The notes under the pieces were generated by a model. It worked only from the letters and a program-made list of their open reading frames with translations, ran no database searches and was not told the origin of the DNA. From the NCBI GenBank assembly GCA_016708315.1, contig JADJGC010000013.1:1-60716 (forward strand): a stretch of DNA of 60,716 nt, in the 5' to 3' direction. This DNA is from a bacterium (GTDB lineage: Bacteria; Zixibacteria; MSB-5A5; CAIYYT01). Position 1 is the stretch's first letter, and each line of letters opens with the position of its first letter. A program made the position numbers and the translations under genes. Positions 1-7,863 of the stretch are shown here, piece after piece.

Positions 1-335
1 AAGTGAAGGCACTGATGTTCGCTCAGAAGCGCCAGCTTTGCCGGCCCAACAAGTGTTTGCAGTGAGTTCGCAACGGCCGTTGCGGTTCAACAATCTCGAT
101 CTCGCTGTCAGCTCTTGCGGGGGCGAGTCTGCAAAAGGTAGCCCCGGTTGCAGATGCAAATGGTCTCTGTAGCGAGCACCGGTTTCGGTGATAGCTTTGG
201 CTGTCCCGATTAACCCGGGTGATGCCGTATTTTTGACTAATGAATGTTTGAGTCGGACAAGAAAGTTTAGGAGTCAATTAAAGAAAGTCAGTTAGAAAAC
301 AGAAGATTCAGTCACTGACACTTTGTTGGTGTCAA
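1..335. other. Gene-poor left edge
   Basis: No recognisable gene lies here. One plus-strand frame is open from base 2 to a TAG at 170-172 (56 codons, no start codon needed at the edge). It could be the 3' end of a gene that begins outside the window, but the peptide resembles nothing I know. The minus-strand open frame at 23-277 also looks random. No clear hairpin or promoter is visible. Confidence 0.3.
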
Positions 336-809
336 CTACACGACCTCTGCCATCAACTTCTCCAAGTCGAGTGGTCGCGTATACATCACCAATACGCCGT
401 CAGCGTCCTTTGGCCACGAGTCGCGCGGAAGGTCACAGTAGATTTCTATCCCATTTTGGTCGGGGTCGCGAAGATATATCGCGTGGCTCACTCCGTGATC
501 CGAGGCTCCCTCAATCGGCCACTTGTTGTCAATCAGCCTCTTCAGGCTGCGTGCCAATTCTAATCGGTTCGGAACCAGGATCGCGAAGTGAAACAGACCG
601 GTGGAACCATGCGGGGCAGGGGAGCCGCCAGAGCTTTCCCAGGTATTCAGGCCAATATGGTGGTGATACCCGCCGACCGAAACAAATGCCGCTTGCGTTC
701 CCAATCGGGTAGTAATCGCAAACCCCAGCACCTCGGTGTAGAACATCACCGAGCGCTCAAGGTCGCTTACCTTAAGGTGAACGTGCCCGATTCTTGATTC
801 TGGATGCAT
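336..809 (-). CDS. VOC-superfamily protein (extradiol dioxygenase/glyoxalase-like)
   Basis: The 157-residue product is a complete single-chain VOC protein with two beta-alpha-beta-beta-beta modules. The N-terminus carries the typical GHVHLKVSDLERSVMFYTE pattern (residues 8-26). Likely metal ligands are His9 or His11, His74 in GLFHFAI, and the Glu of NGIEIY near residue 120. A His triplet follows at 49-51. This layout is closest to catechol-2,3-dioxygenase-like (CatE/YwbC-type) proteins, but the substrate cannot be told from sequence. The ATG is preceded by GAGGA at good spacing. It appears to be a single-gene unit; nothing adjacent suggests an aromatic-degradation pathway. Confidence 0.85.
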   Translation of the reverse strand: MHPESRIGHVHLKVSDLERSVMFYTEVLGFAITTRLGTQAAFVSVGGYHHHIGLNTWESSGGSPAPHGSTGLFHFAILVPNRLELARSLKRLIDNKWPIEGASDHGVSHAIYLRDPDQNGIEIYCDLPRDSWPKDADGVLVMYTRPLDLEKLMAEVV

Positions 810-1029
810 CGAATTCCTCGTCCTTCAGCAATGGTCTCATTGTAGATTTCGCGCGCGTACATCCGGCTGTCTTGGTCTGCTGTGTTTGAGATATTCGATG
901 ACCACAGCGGCGAGTATCAGAGATTATCGTATCTGCTACATTCCCTGTAGATGATTGGAAGGTCCCAATCACTCGTAAGACAGTTACGAAACTCCGAGAC
1001 TCACCGTCGTGGCACCGAGGGGAGGGGCT

Positions 1030-1752
1030 TTAACGCCTGGCGACAGGATCGATTGCTTCAGCCGGCTCGCCGAAGTTCATCGAAACGCCGTCTATCTTGC
1101 TCGTGTCAGCCGGAACAGTCTGCTGCAGCTTCTGAATCGGCGGCATCAAAGTGTCGATGTTCGGCTCTTCGAAATCCGGCTTCTTAGCCTTGCCCGCCGC
1201 GAATAGTACCTTCAAGAAACTGCGCTTCGAGTCATGCTTCCACTTCTTGTACCAAGGCTTAATCTTTGCCAGAAGATCCGCATGCCATTCCGTGCGCGTC
1301 TTCTCATCGATCAACTCGCTTCTGACATTACCCAGGGTCGTATTCGTGTCGGAGAACATGGCATCGATCGCCATCAAAACCGAATCGCGCTCGCTGATTC
1401 CCGCAAGCAGTTCGGCTTCGCGCTTCGAACAATCCGACTGGAGAGTGTTGTACTCAGCTGTCAGGTTCTTCAATTCCTTCGACAGATTTGCCGCTCTGGT
1501 TTTGGCTTTCTGGTAGTCTTGCGAAACGCTGTCTGCGATGAAGCTCGCCGAATGCATCGTTTCCATCGCGTAGTTCAGGCTGTCCGTCTTCACGCGCATT
1601 TCGTTTTTTAGCATCCTAATCGAATCGGCTTGTGCCGCGACTTGCGTCAGTGAAGCCTGATATGCCGATTCCATCTGCTTGTCGGTGCAGCCGACGGCAA
1701 AAGCCAGAATCGCTGCTCCTGCGACTGCAATTGCTGTAATCTTCCTGTTCAT
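1030..1752 (-). CDS. Putative coiled-coil lipoprotein
   Basis: The 240-residue product starts with a short basic stretch and a hydrophobic segment ending in AFAVGC, with Cys22 as the likely lipidation site, so a lipoprotein signal is probable. Residues about 30-150 are polar, rich in Glu, Lys, Ser and Leu, and show heptad-like spacing consistent with a long coiled coil. The C-terminal part (about 150-240) is charged and lacks a known domain. A very strong Shine-Dalgarno sequence (AGGAGGT) sits 6 bases before the ATG. I do not recognise the family. A structural or spacer role in the envelope is a guess. Confidence 0.7.
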   Translation of the reverse strand: MNRKITAIAVAGAAILAFAVGCTDKQMESAYQASLTQVAAQADSIRMLKNEMRVKTDSLNYAMETMHSASFIADSVSQDYQKAKTRAANLSKELKNLTAEYNTLQSDCSKREAELLAGISERDSVLMAIDAMFSDTNTTLGNVRSELIDEKTRTEWHADLLAKIKPWYKKWKHDSKRSFLKVLFAAGKAKKPDFEEPNIDTLMPPIQKLQQTVPADTSKIDGVSMNFGEPAEAIDPVARR

Positions 1753-2129
1753 TTGTTACCTCCTATGGGTATAGAACGATTTCTCTTCTTCTCTCGCTTT
1801 TTGATTCTCGTACTCGAGTTTTCTTGGCCGAAAGGTGCGAGGAGTTCTGCTATAAAAAGTGCCTGCTTCAATTGTCGCTATGATTTGAACCGCGACCAAA
1901 GCTGAATCTAAATTACTGCAGTAGTGTCCGTATTGAGTACAAATCTTCTACCAATTTGAAGCCTAAGTGTTCCGAAACAATCGCAGCTATGAAGCTAAGT
2001 CGTAGTAGGGGAGTGCGTTAGAGTTGATTTTTTTATCAAGAACAGCCCCGAATTGCCGCAATGAAGCGCAAATTCTGCCGACGTCCCGACTGTGGCTCTG
2101 ATAACCACAGTCGGTCTCATCTATACTTG
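1753..2129. other. Intergenic stretch with one strong hairpin
   Basis: No coding potential that I trust in 377 bases. The only clear structure is a 10-bp perfect stem (CCGACTGTGG / CCACAGTCGG, 9-base loop) at 2086-2113. It lies just beyond the 3' end of the SRPBCC gene on the minus strand. It lacks a T-tract on either side, so it may stabilise a transcript end rather than terminate intrinsically. Confidence 0.45.
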
Positions 2130-2573
2130 TTAATCAGGAATTTCTGCCTCGACAAGTTGCGCCAAAAGCATCAACGATTCCTGCCAGCCGAGATAACAAG
2201 CCTCCGCCGGTATCACGTCTGGAATCCCGCTTTGCTCAATCTGCATTTCCGTTCCGCAGAACACCTTCTTCAAAGCGATTGTCGTCTGCATCTCGCCGGC
2301 CAAATTCGGGTCATCGAACTTGTCCGAATACCTGATCTTCTCGCCCGGCACCAATTCAAGATACGTCCCGCCAAAAGAGTGGCTCTTGCCGCTCGAAAAA
2401 TTCGCAAACGACATCTTGTAAGTACCGCCAACCTTTGTGTCCATTTGATGAACCTTGCAGGTAAACCCATGCGGCGGCAGCCACTTGGCTATCGCATCAG
2501 CATCCAGAAATGCTTTGTATAATTTTTCGGGTGATGTTTTCAGTACACGATGAAATCTAACTGTGCTCGGCAT
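2130..2573 (-). CDS. SRPBCC (AHSA1/START-like) domain protein
   Basis: The 147-residue product is a typical activator-of-Hsp90-ATPase-homologue (AHSA1) SRPBCC fold. It begins with FHRVLKTSPEKLYKAFLDADA, then AKWLPPHGFTCKVHQMD, a central GGTYLELVPGEKIRYSD strand pair and the C-terminal helix GWQESLMLLAQLVE. Such proteins form a helix-grip cavity that binds small hydrophobic ligands. No catalytic residues are implied. The start is set at the ATG at 2573 because GGAAGGAG precedes it by 6 bases; an upstream in-frame ATG at 2633 lacks such a site. Confidence 0.85.
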   Translation of the reverse strand: MPSTVRFHRVLKTSPEKLYKAFLDADAIAKWLPPHGFTCKVHQMDTKVGGTYKMSFANFSSGKSHSFGGTYLELVPGEKIRYSDKFDDPNLAGEMQTTIALKKVFCGTEMQIEQSGIPDVIPAEACYLGWQESLMLLAQLVEAEIPD

Positions 2574-2685
2574 TATTCGCTCCTTCCGATGAAATCTTTC
2601 GTCATTGTTAATACATGTACGAACAGACTCCAATCAAGTTGGCAGCGACAATTCTATCCAATTTGTCCTACGACTTGTGGTCGTT

Positions 2686-3362
2686 TCACGCTTGAGCCAC
2701 TGCCGATGGCGACAAGCGACTGACAATCGCCGGCGCTTCGTGAATCAACCCTTCGTCTTCGAGAGCTGCTACCATGAAGCGCGCAAAGTCGGTTCGCCGC
2801 GTAATGTTGCTCGCCAGAATCGGATCGCCGATGTGCCGGCTCCATACCGGGAGCCCTTGGCTTTCACCCTCCTCAAGGTCGCTGCCGCGCACGACCGTCC
2901 AGCGGGTATCGCTGGCAAAGATGCGTCGGCACGCCTCAACCTGGTCGTCGATATCCGCAAATCGGGTCAATCGTCCGATCCAACGGAACACTTGCACGAG
3001 AAGTTTGAAATACCCCGGGTAGACGTCTTGGCCATCTTTAGATATATGCCAGCCGCAGGAGAAGACCAGCCGCGCATTTGGCTCCGCAAAATCGAGCACC
3101 GCTTGCGCAGTCCCGGTTGAGTACTGCTGCACACCCCAAGGCACAAGCACGACGAGCACTCCTTGGCAACCGGCAACCGCCTTTTTGATGACCTCGCGGT
3201 CATTTGTCGCGCCGGGAAAATCGTGATACGATCCTTGAAAGCATCAAGCTTGCCGACACTCTTAGCGCGACAGACGCCAACGACCTCATACCCGCGGTCG
3301 AGCGCGTGCTGAACCATGTACCGGCCTAGTTTCCCTGATGCTCCAATGATGCAGACTTTCAT
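2686..3362 (-). pseudogene. Frameshifted NAD(P)-binding epimerase/NmrA-like protein
   Basis: The 5' frame starts at 3362 with a Rossmann glycine motif (GASGKLGRYMV) and reads well to about 3216. There the continuation is found in a second frame: IFPG-ATNDREVIKKAVAGCQGVLVVLVP, then on to the stop at 2686. One base is missing in the GGG/CCC run at 3213-3216. Reassembled, the product would be about 225 residues and look like an atypical short-chain reductase (NmrA/SDR-a5-like). Substrate unknown. The lesion is a single homopolymer indel, so a sequencing error is as plausible as true decay. Confidence 0.75.
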
Positions 3363-3467
3363 ACGAAGGGAGTTAACGAAAATTCCGCCGAATGAATCAA
3401 GCTAACAATGTCAAGAGTGTGATTGTAAAGTGAATCGCTGAAAGTTGTTGGGGCCCGCAGATTTAAA

Positions 3468-3541
3468 CACCCCCGACAGGATTCGAACCTGTTACCCTCC
3501 CGACTTTGTCGGGATGATCTATCACAAGACCAACCCCGACA
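3468..3541 (-). pseudogene. Degenerate tRNA-like copy 2 (distal)
   Basis: The T-arm, variable region and 3' acceptor half are identical in sequence to the tRNA-Arg at 3631-3704. The anticodon arm is instead a 7-bp palindrome (TCCCGAC-AAA-GTCGGGA), and the 5' acceptor strand does not pair with the 3' strand. A D-stem (GGTC/GATC) can still form. No CCA is encoded. It is unlikely to be a decoding tRNA. Confidence 0.6.
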
Positions 3542-3551
3542 CTACTCCCAA

Positions 3552-3625
3552 CACCCCGACAGGATTCGAACCTGTTACCCTCCCGACGTTGTCGGGATGA
3601 TCTATCACAAATGAGCTACATAAAA
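3552..3625 (-). pseudogene. Degenerate tRNA-like copy 1 (proximal)
   Basis: This second partial copy of the tRNA-Arg keeps the T-arm and the D-arm start (TAGCTCAT). Its anticodon arm has been swapped for TCCCGAC-AAC-GTCGGGA, and the acceptor stem is broken. The segment from D-arm to T-arm keeps nearly the length of the real gene. The position equivalent to U33 is C, so normal anticodon function is unlikely. Confidence 0.6.
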
Positions 3626-3630
3626 TCATA

Positions 3631-3704
3631 CACCCCCGACAGGATTCGAACCTGTTACCCTCTGCTTAGAAGGCAGATGCTCTATCCGAATGAGCTACGG
3701 GGGC
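3631..3704 (-). tRNA. tRNA-Arg (anticodon TCT)
   Basis: A full cloverleaf can be folded. The acceptor is GCCCCCG/CGGGGGT with one terminal G-U pair, the D-arm is GCTC...GAGC, the anticodon stem is TCTGC/GCAGA around loop CTTCTAA (anticodon TCT), and the T-arm is ACAGG-TTCGAAT-CCTGT. The discriminator is G and CCA is not encoded. It heads an array with two degenerate copies downstream on the same strand. Confidence 0.93.
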
Positions 3705-3741
3705 GTGAACTGTCCAATACTACGTCCACCAAGCAAATGTG

Positions 3742-4257
3742 TCAATCTAAACTTTGACCCCAAACATACAGCGTCGCATACAGCGCAAATGACGGATACG
3801 GATTGATTCCCGGAAACTCCGGCAAATGCACCAGATGCAACTCCACATCGCGGTAACGATACGCCAACTTCGGCGCCGCCACCACAACCGCCGATTCTGC
3901 CACCGACCGGCTGTCATAGATTCCGCACAGCGCACCAATCGACAGGCCTTTGTAGATTCGATACCCGTACCCGAACGTCACATACTTGGCGGCACGCCGG
4001 TAGGAATCCTCCATGATACCGGCTTCGAAATAGTATCGGCTGCGGAGCTTCTCATGAATCGTAAATGTCGCACCGATGCCGGGATTGCGCTCATTAAACC
4101 GATATCCCGTTACATCGCGGCGATCGAGATGATATGATAGTCCGTAGAGATTGACGCCAAGTTCAACTGAATAGGAAACTGCCGGCATTCCGATGGCGAC
4201 GACAATCGCCAATAAGAAAACCACCTTCAATCGTATGTGCAGACCTTTTGAATTCAT
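3742..4257 (-). CDS. Putative outer-membrane beta-barrel protein (small)
   Basis: The start is set at the ATG at 4257 because the longer open frame runs into the tRNA-Pro gene. The 171-residue product has a signal peptide (residues 1 to about 30, ending near VSYS). It then has alternating strand-like segments including GVNLYGLSYHLDRR, FNERNPGIGATF and a glycine/tyrosine-rich YVTFGYGYRIYKG. This pattern recalls a conserved family of small proteobacterial outer-membrane proteins of unknown function with a YH-NPGIG signature. Lipid A-modifying barrels such as PagP are a more distant idea. It starts 21 bases downstream of tRNA-Pro on the same strand, so the two may share a transcript. Confidence 0.65.
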   Translation of the reverse strand: MNSKGLHIRLKVVFLLAIVVAIGMPAVSYSVELGVNLYGLSYHLDRRDVTGYRFNERNPGIGATFTIHEKLRSRYYFEAGIMEDSYRRAAKYVTFGYGYRIYKGLSIGALCGIYDSRSVAESAVVVAAPKLAYRYRDVELHLVHLPEFPGINPYPSFALYATLYVWGQSLD

Positions 4258-4277
4258 ATTGGACTTCTGCGGAAAAA

Positions 4278-4354
4278 TGGTCGGGGTGATAGGATTTGAA
4301 CCTACGACATCTTGCTCCCAAAGCAAGCGCGCTACCAAGCTGCGCCACACCCCG
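4278..4354 (-). tRNA. tRNA-Pro (anticodon TGG), CCA encoded
   Basis: A full cloverleaf is present. The acceptor is CGGGGTG/CACCCCG, the anticodon stem is CTTGC/GCAAG with loop TTTGGGA (anticodon TGG), and the T-loop is TTCAAAT. The discriminator A is followed by an encoded CCA. The nearby tRNA-Arg lacks an encoded CCA, so this genome apparently mixes both types. Confidence 0.95.
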
Positions 4355-4521
4355 ATTAAGCGTGCCTCCTATTTAATCTGCCGGAGGCCCTTAAGTCAAG
4401 GACTAAACGAACCCCCGATTCGACCCGAATCAGTGATTTTTCCCTTCGCACTCCAGCAGCGCTTCTATTATCATTCCCTTGGAATGACTGTTTCGGTAGC
4501 TCTCGGGGAGTGAGGTAAGCA

Positions 4522-5505
4522 ATGGCTGATGATGTAGTTCGCGAAGAAATGGAAGTCGATGTCCTGCTGGTCGGTGCCGGTCCTGCCAATCTGGCTTGCG
4601 CCTGGCGACTGATGGACTTGATCGAAAAAGACACTGCCGCGGGCGGCGCTCTTGGCGAGGCCGTCATCATGGTAATCGAAAAAGCCGCCCACGTCGGCGC
4701 TCACTCGATTTCCGGCGCTGTCCTCGATCCCGTCGCTCTCAATGAATTAATCCCGAACCATCAGGAACTCGGCTCGCCGGTCAAAACGAAAATCTCCAGC
4801 GATGCCATGCTCTACCTCACAAGCAAAGGCAAGTTCATTGTCCCGTGGGTACCATCGTCAATGCATCACGACGGTTGCTACGCCATCTCATTGAACGAGC
4901 TATCATCGTGGATGGGCGCTCAACTCGAAGCCCGCGGCTGCCAGATCTTCCCCGGCACCGGCGGCGCCAAACTGCTTTTCGACGGCAATCAGGTCGTTGG
5001 TGTTCAGACTGACGATAAAGGCATCAGCAAGGAAGGTCATCGCAAAGCCAACTTCGAACCGGGAATGAATCTTCGTTCCAAAGTGACCGTCTTCGGCGAA
5101 GGCGTCCGCGGCTCGCTCGCCAAAGAGCTGATCAAAAAGCTGAAACTCGATGAGGGCCGAAATCCGCAGAATTACACCACCGGTGTAAAAGAACTTTGGG
5201 AATTCCCAGCGGGAACGCTTACACCGGGGCAGGTCTATCACACCATGGGATATCCGCTCGACATGCAGACTTTCGGCGGCGGATTCATTTACAATCTCTC
5301 CGATACCTTGATGTCGATTGGCCTCGTAGTCGGACTCAACTATCTCAATCCGTTTACTGAACCACAGGCGCTGTTTTCCAAGATGAAATCGCATCCGTTC
5401 ATTGCTGACATTCTCTCGAAGGGGAAGATGCTTCGCTACGGCGCCAAAGCCATCCCCGAGGGTGGTTACTGGTCGATTCCAAAAACTACGGCGATGGATT
5501 CTTGA
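4522..5505 (+). pseudogene. ETF-quinone oxidoreductase, N-terminal fragment (frameshifted)
   Basis: Residues 1-327 match the FAD- and quinone-binding part of electron-transfer flavoprotein:quinone oxidoreductase. The FAD dinucleotide fold is LLVGAGPANLACAW (about 15-28). It is followed by GAHSISGAVLDP, FGEGVRGSLAK and GFIYNLSDTLMSIGLVVGLNY. In the cell this enzyme passes electrons from ETF, reduced by acyl-CoA dehydrogenases, to membrane quinone. The frame breaks after SIPK: one A is missing in the A-run at 5481-5485. Restoring it reads SIPKNYGDGFLIVGDS into the next entry. GAGG precedes the ATG. Confidence 0.85.
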
Positions 5506-6023
5506 TCGTCGGCGACTCAACGGCATTCTTAAATCCCGCCCGCCTCAAAGGTATTCATCTCGCAATGAAATCCGGTATGCTCGCGGCAGACACGATTTTC
5601 GAATCGCTCAAAAAAGGCGACAGCACCGACAAATCACTTTCAGAATATGACCGCAAGTGGCGCTCGTCTTACATCTACAACGAACTCTACAGTCAGCGCA
5701 ATTTCCACTACATGTTCGAAAACGGTCCGCTCTCGGCACCGGGATTTGTGTTGAAGCATCTCTTCACCGGTTTCACCGCCATGCCGAAGATGCACGAAGA
5801 CCATCTCAATATGCGCAAGCTCAAGGTCCACTTCGCCGGAACTCCGCCAACTCCGGACCAGTGGCGTCCCAAGCCTGATGGCAAACTCATCTTCAACAAA
5901 CTCGACTCGGTGTACTACTCCGGCACAAATCACGACGAAGATCAACCATCGCACCTCAAAGTTTCCGATACGAATATTTGCGCTACCATCTGTGTCGAAG
6001 AGTACGGCAATCCCTGCAGATGA
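5502..6023 (+). pseudogene. ETF-quinone oxidoreductase, C-terminal fragment, truncated before the 4Fe-4S domain
   Basis: This frame continues the upstream fragment: GDSTAFLNPARLKGIHLAMK, then the long helical region, then SHLKVSDTNICATICVEEYGNPC. In intact enzymes this leads directly into the Cys-rich 4Fe-4S ferredoxin domain of about 50-60 further residues. Here the homology stops at NPC near base 6017 and a TGA follows. The cluster domain is absent, so the protein cannot be a working ETF-QO. The break coincides with where the opposing gene also ends abnormally (see findings), pointing to a deletion/inversion joint or an assembly chimera. Confidence 0.85.
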
Positions 6024-7556
6024 CAGAGTCTCAAACCCTGCCAGTAATCGCTTTTCAACACGGAATTTTAGCGACTTGCCCGACTTGTCAACGAGCGGTT
6101 CCGGCGAACTCAGGCCAACAATGTATTTGCCCGAGATCAGATTCCGGTAGTAATCGTAAGTGCCGACTTCGGCGGCTGAGAAGCGCACTCCGTATACTTG
6201 ATTGTTGTAAGCGGTGTCGGCGAAGTGCTCGCCATACAGGAAGCTCTTGTAAGGCACCGTGCCGAGATTTGAGAGCAAAAGTGTCCCTTCGGCATCAGCC
6301 TGCTTGAGGTCGATAACGAACTGGTAATGTGTGCTGTCCTCTAATACCCGCACTAGGAACGATTTCGTACCCGATTCAAATACGAGGTTACCTTTGTCGG
6401 CTCCACCCGGAGTGACTCCCGCCATATTCTCGGTAGCGACGTGCTTCTTGAAATCGGCTAAAAACGTCGTCCAGTCTTTACCGACGGCCGTTGCGATCAT
6501 TTCTTTGAACTTGGCGGCGTCGATAGCATTCACCTGATCTCGAGAACCGGAGAATTGACGGTACACTTCGAAGTACTTCACGCGACCAAGTTGAGTCCAA
6601 AGATACTCGCAGAAGAGCCCTGCAAGCGGATAGGCGAAATCGGGATTGGCATCGAATGATGGGAATGACTCGCTGACCATCAAAGTATCAAGCTCCGCCA
6701 ATTCGTTCAGATAGAGATAGCTTCCCATCGACAACTGCACTTCGGCAGAGCGACCCCAGCGACCGCCGAGAAACGTTGCGGTGCCATACTTGAACAAGGC
6801 ATGCGTGTGTGCAGGCGGATTCTTGAGCGAGTAATTCACGAGGAACTGTGCCAATTCGTGGTAGGGTGGCATATAGCGGCTGATTACGGCATCCATTGAG
6901 GGCTGGAAACTTCCGAGAGCCATCTTGCCGCTGACCTGCTCAACTTCGCCGTACGATTCGCAGAGAAATGCATTGAACTTGATCGTCTCCAGAATAATCA
7001 TCTGCTCTGCGGACAAGCCAATTTTGCGGCCGGTTGCTTCAATAAACTCGTCAGCTTCGTCCAAAGACTCCTGCTTAAATAGCGACGGGTCGCGATATTT
7101 CAGACGCAGGAAGCGGGAAGAAATCTCTTCCCACGATTCGCAATAGACATGAAATGCCGACACCAATCGCGGATTTAGCACCGATTCTGAAATTGCATAA
7201 CTGCGTCCCGGGATCGACTTGCCGCCCGACTTAATCGTGTAGTTGATTCGAGCGAAATCGCGACTGAACCGAACCGTGTCGATTGTCAGGGTTGCTGATC
7301 CGTTGCGAAGTTCAGTAAGATGCTTCCAAAGTGGAGAGTCCATCTCCATCTTGAGCGGTTCGTCGACATAGCTGATTCTTAGTTGTTCCGAAATGGTACG
7401 GTCCAGAAGAGCCCAGACATTAGCCGCAGAGTGATAATCCTCAGCTTTGAGGTATTCGACGTATCCTAAGAAGAACTTCTCAATATCGCGCTCTTTGTCT
7501 TGAGCAAACGCGATTTGGGAGAGTAGCAAAACTATAATGACGAGCAGCCGCTTCAT
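5640..7556 (-). CDS. Exported gluzincin-like (peptidase MA-type) protein, 3' end abnormal
   Basis: The product begins with a clear signal peptide (MKRLLVIIVLLLSQIAFAQ). A helical region of about 200 residues follows, then a segment resembling a zinc peptidase core: PPYHELAQFLVNY (HELAQ instead of HEXXH) and about 20 residues on LFKYGTATFLGG, where a catalytic family member would have an EG-A motif. It therefore looks like a degenerate peptidase-MA fold. Only the part from 7556 down to about 6020 looks native. The last ~125 codons are simply the antisense of the ETF-QO gene, so the true C-terminus has been lost at the junction. Function unknown. Confidence 0.65.
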   Translation of the reverse strand: MKRLLVIIVLLLSQIAFAQDKERDIEKFFLGYVEYLKAEDYHSAANVWALLDRTISEQLRISYVDEPLKMEMDSPLWKHLTELRNGSATLTIDTVRFSRDFARINYTIKSGGKSIPGRSYAISESVLNPRLVSAFHVYCESWEEISSRFLRLKYRDPSLFKQESLDEADEFIEATGRKIGLSAEQMIILETIKFNAFLCESYGEVEQVSGKMALGSFQPSMDAVISRYMPPYHELAQFLVNYSLKNPPAHTHALFKYGTATFLGGRWGRSAEVQLSMGSYLYLNELAELDTLMVSESFPSFDANPDFAYPLAGLFCEYLWTQLGRVKYFEVYRQFSGSRDQVNAIDAAKFKEMIATAVGKDWTTFLADFKKHVATENMAGVTPGGADKGNLVFESGTKSFLVRVLEDSTHYQFVIDLKQADAEGTLLLSNLGTVPYKSFLYGEHFADTAYNNQVYGVRFSAAEVGTYDYYRNLISGKYIVGLSSPEPLVDKSGKSLKFRVEKRLLAGFETLSSAGIAVLFDTDGSANIRIGNFEVRWLIFVVICAGVVHRVEFVEDEFAIRLGTPLVRSWRSSGEVDLELAHIEMVFVHLRHGGETGEEMLQHKSRCRERTVFEHVVEIALTVEFVVDVRRAPLAVIF

Positions 7557-7863
7557 CGATTCTCCTTTATGTTCAACAAATTAGCTCAACCGGGATTCTT
7601 CAGATTATAGCCTATTATATTACATAACTCGCCGACCGGAGACGACTTTTTTACGCCAAATCCCGGGAGAATTTTCACTGTCATGGCTTCGCGCGAATAC
7701 CGGGCTGTACCAACGTATATTGACTAACATCGCCCCAAATTCTATATTCCGTACTTAATTGCTATCGAATTGTTGTTGAACCAATTAAGCAATCAGGCGA
7801 CAGTATAAGCGGCACAGATTCTACAATCGTCAGATTCTTGTATTAATTAGGAAATGCAGCTGA
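7557..7863. other. Divergent intergenic region with a promoter
   Basis: This region separates the divergently oriented peptidase-like gene and the effector-like module. Apart from the plus-strand promoter at 7720-7748, I see only an AT-rich patch near 7605-7625. No small gene is convincing. Confidence 0.5.
7720..7748 (+). promoter_or_regulatory. Sigma-70-type promoter for the 7864-11906 module
   Basis: TTGACT at 7720-7725 and TATATT at 7743-7748 are separated by exactly 17 bases. Predicted transcription would start near 7755, giving a leader of about 110 bases before the ATG at 7864. The leader shows no strong hairpin. Confidence 0.6.

Noticed and set aside
23..277. 84-codon minus-strand open frame at the left edge
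   Set aside because: No ribosome-binding site, low-complexity-free but unfamiliar peptide, and conflicts with a plus-strand open frame; looks like chance.
2086..2113. Strong hairpin as an intrinsic terminator
   Set aside because: No T-tract on either strand; kept only as a structural note.
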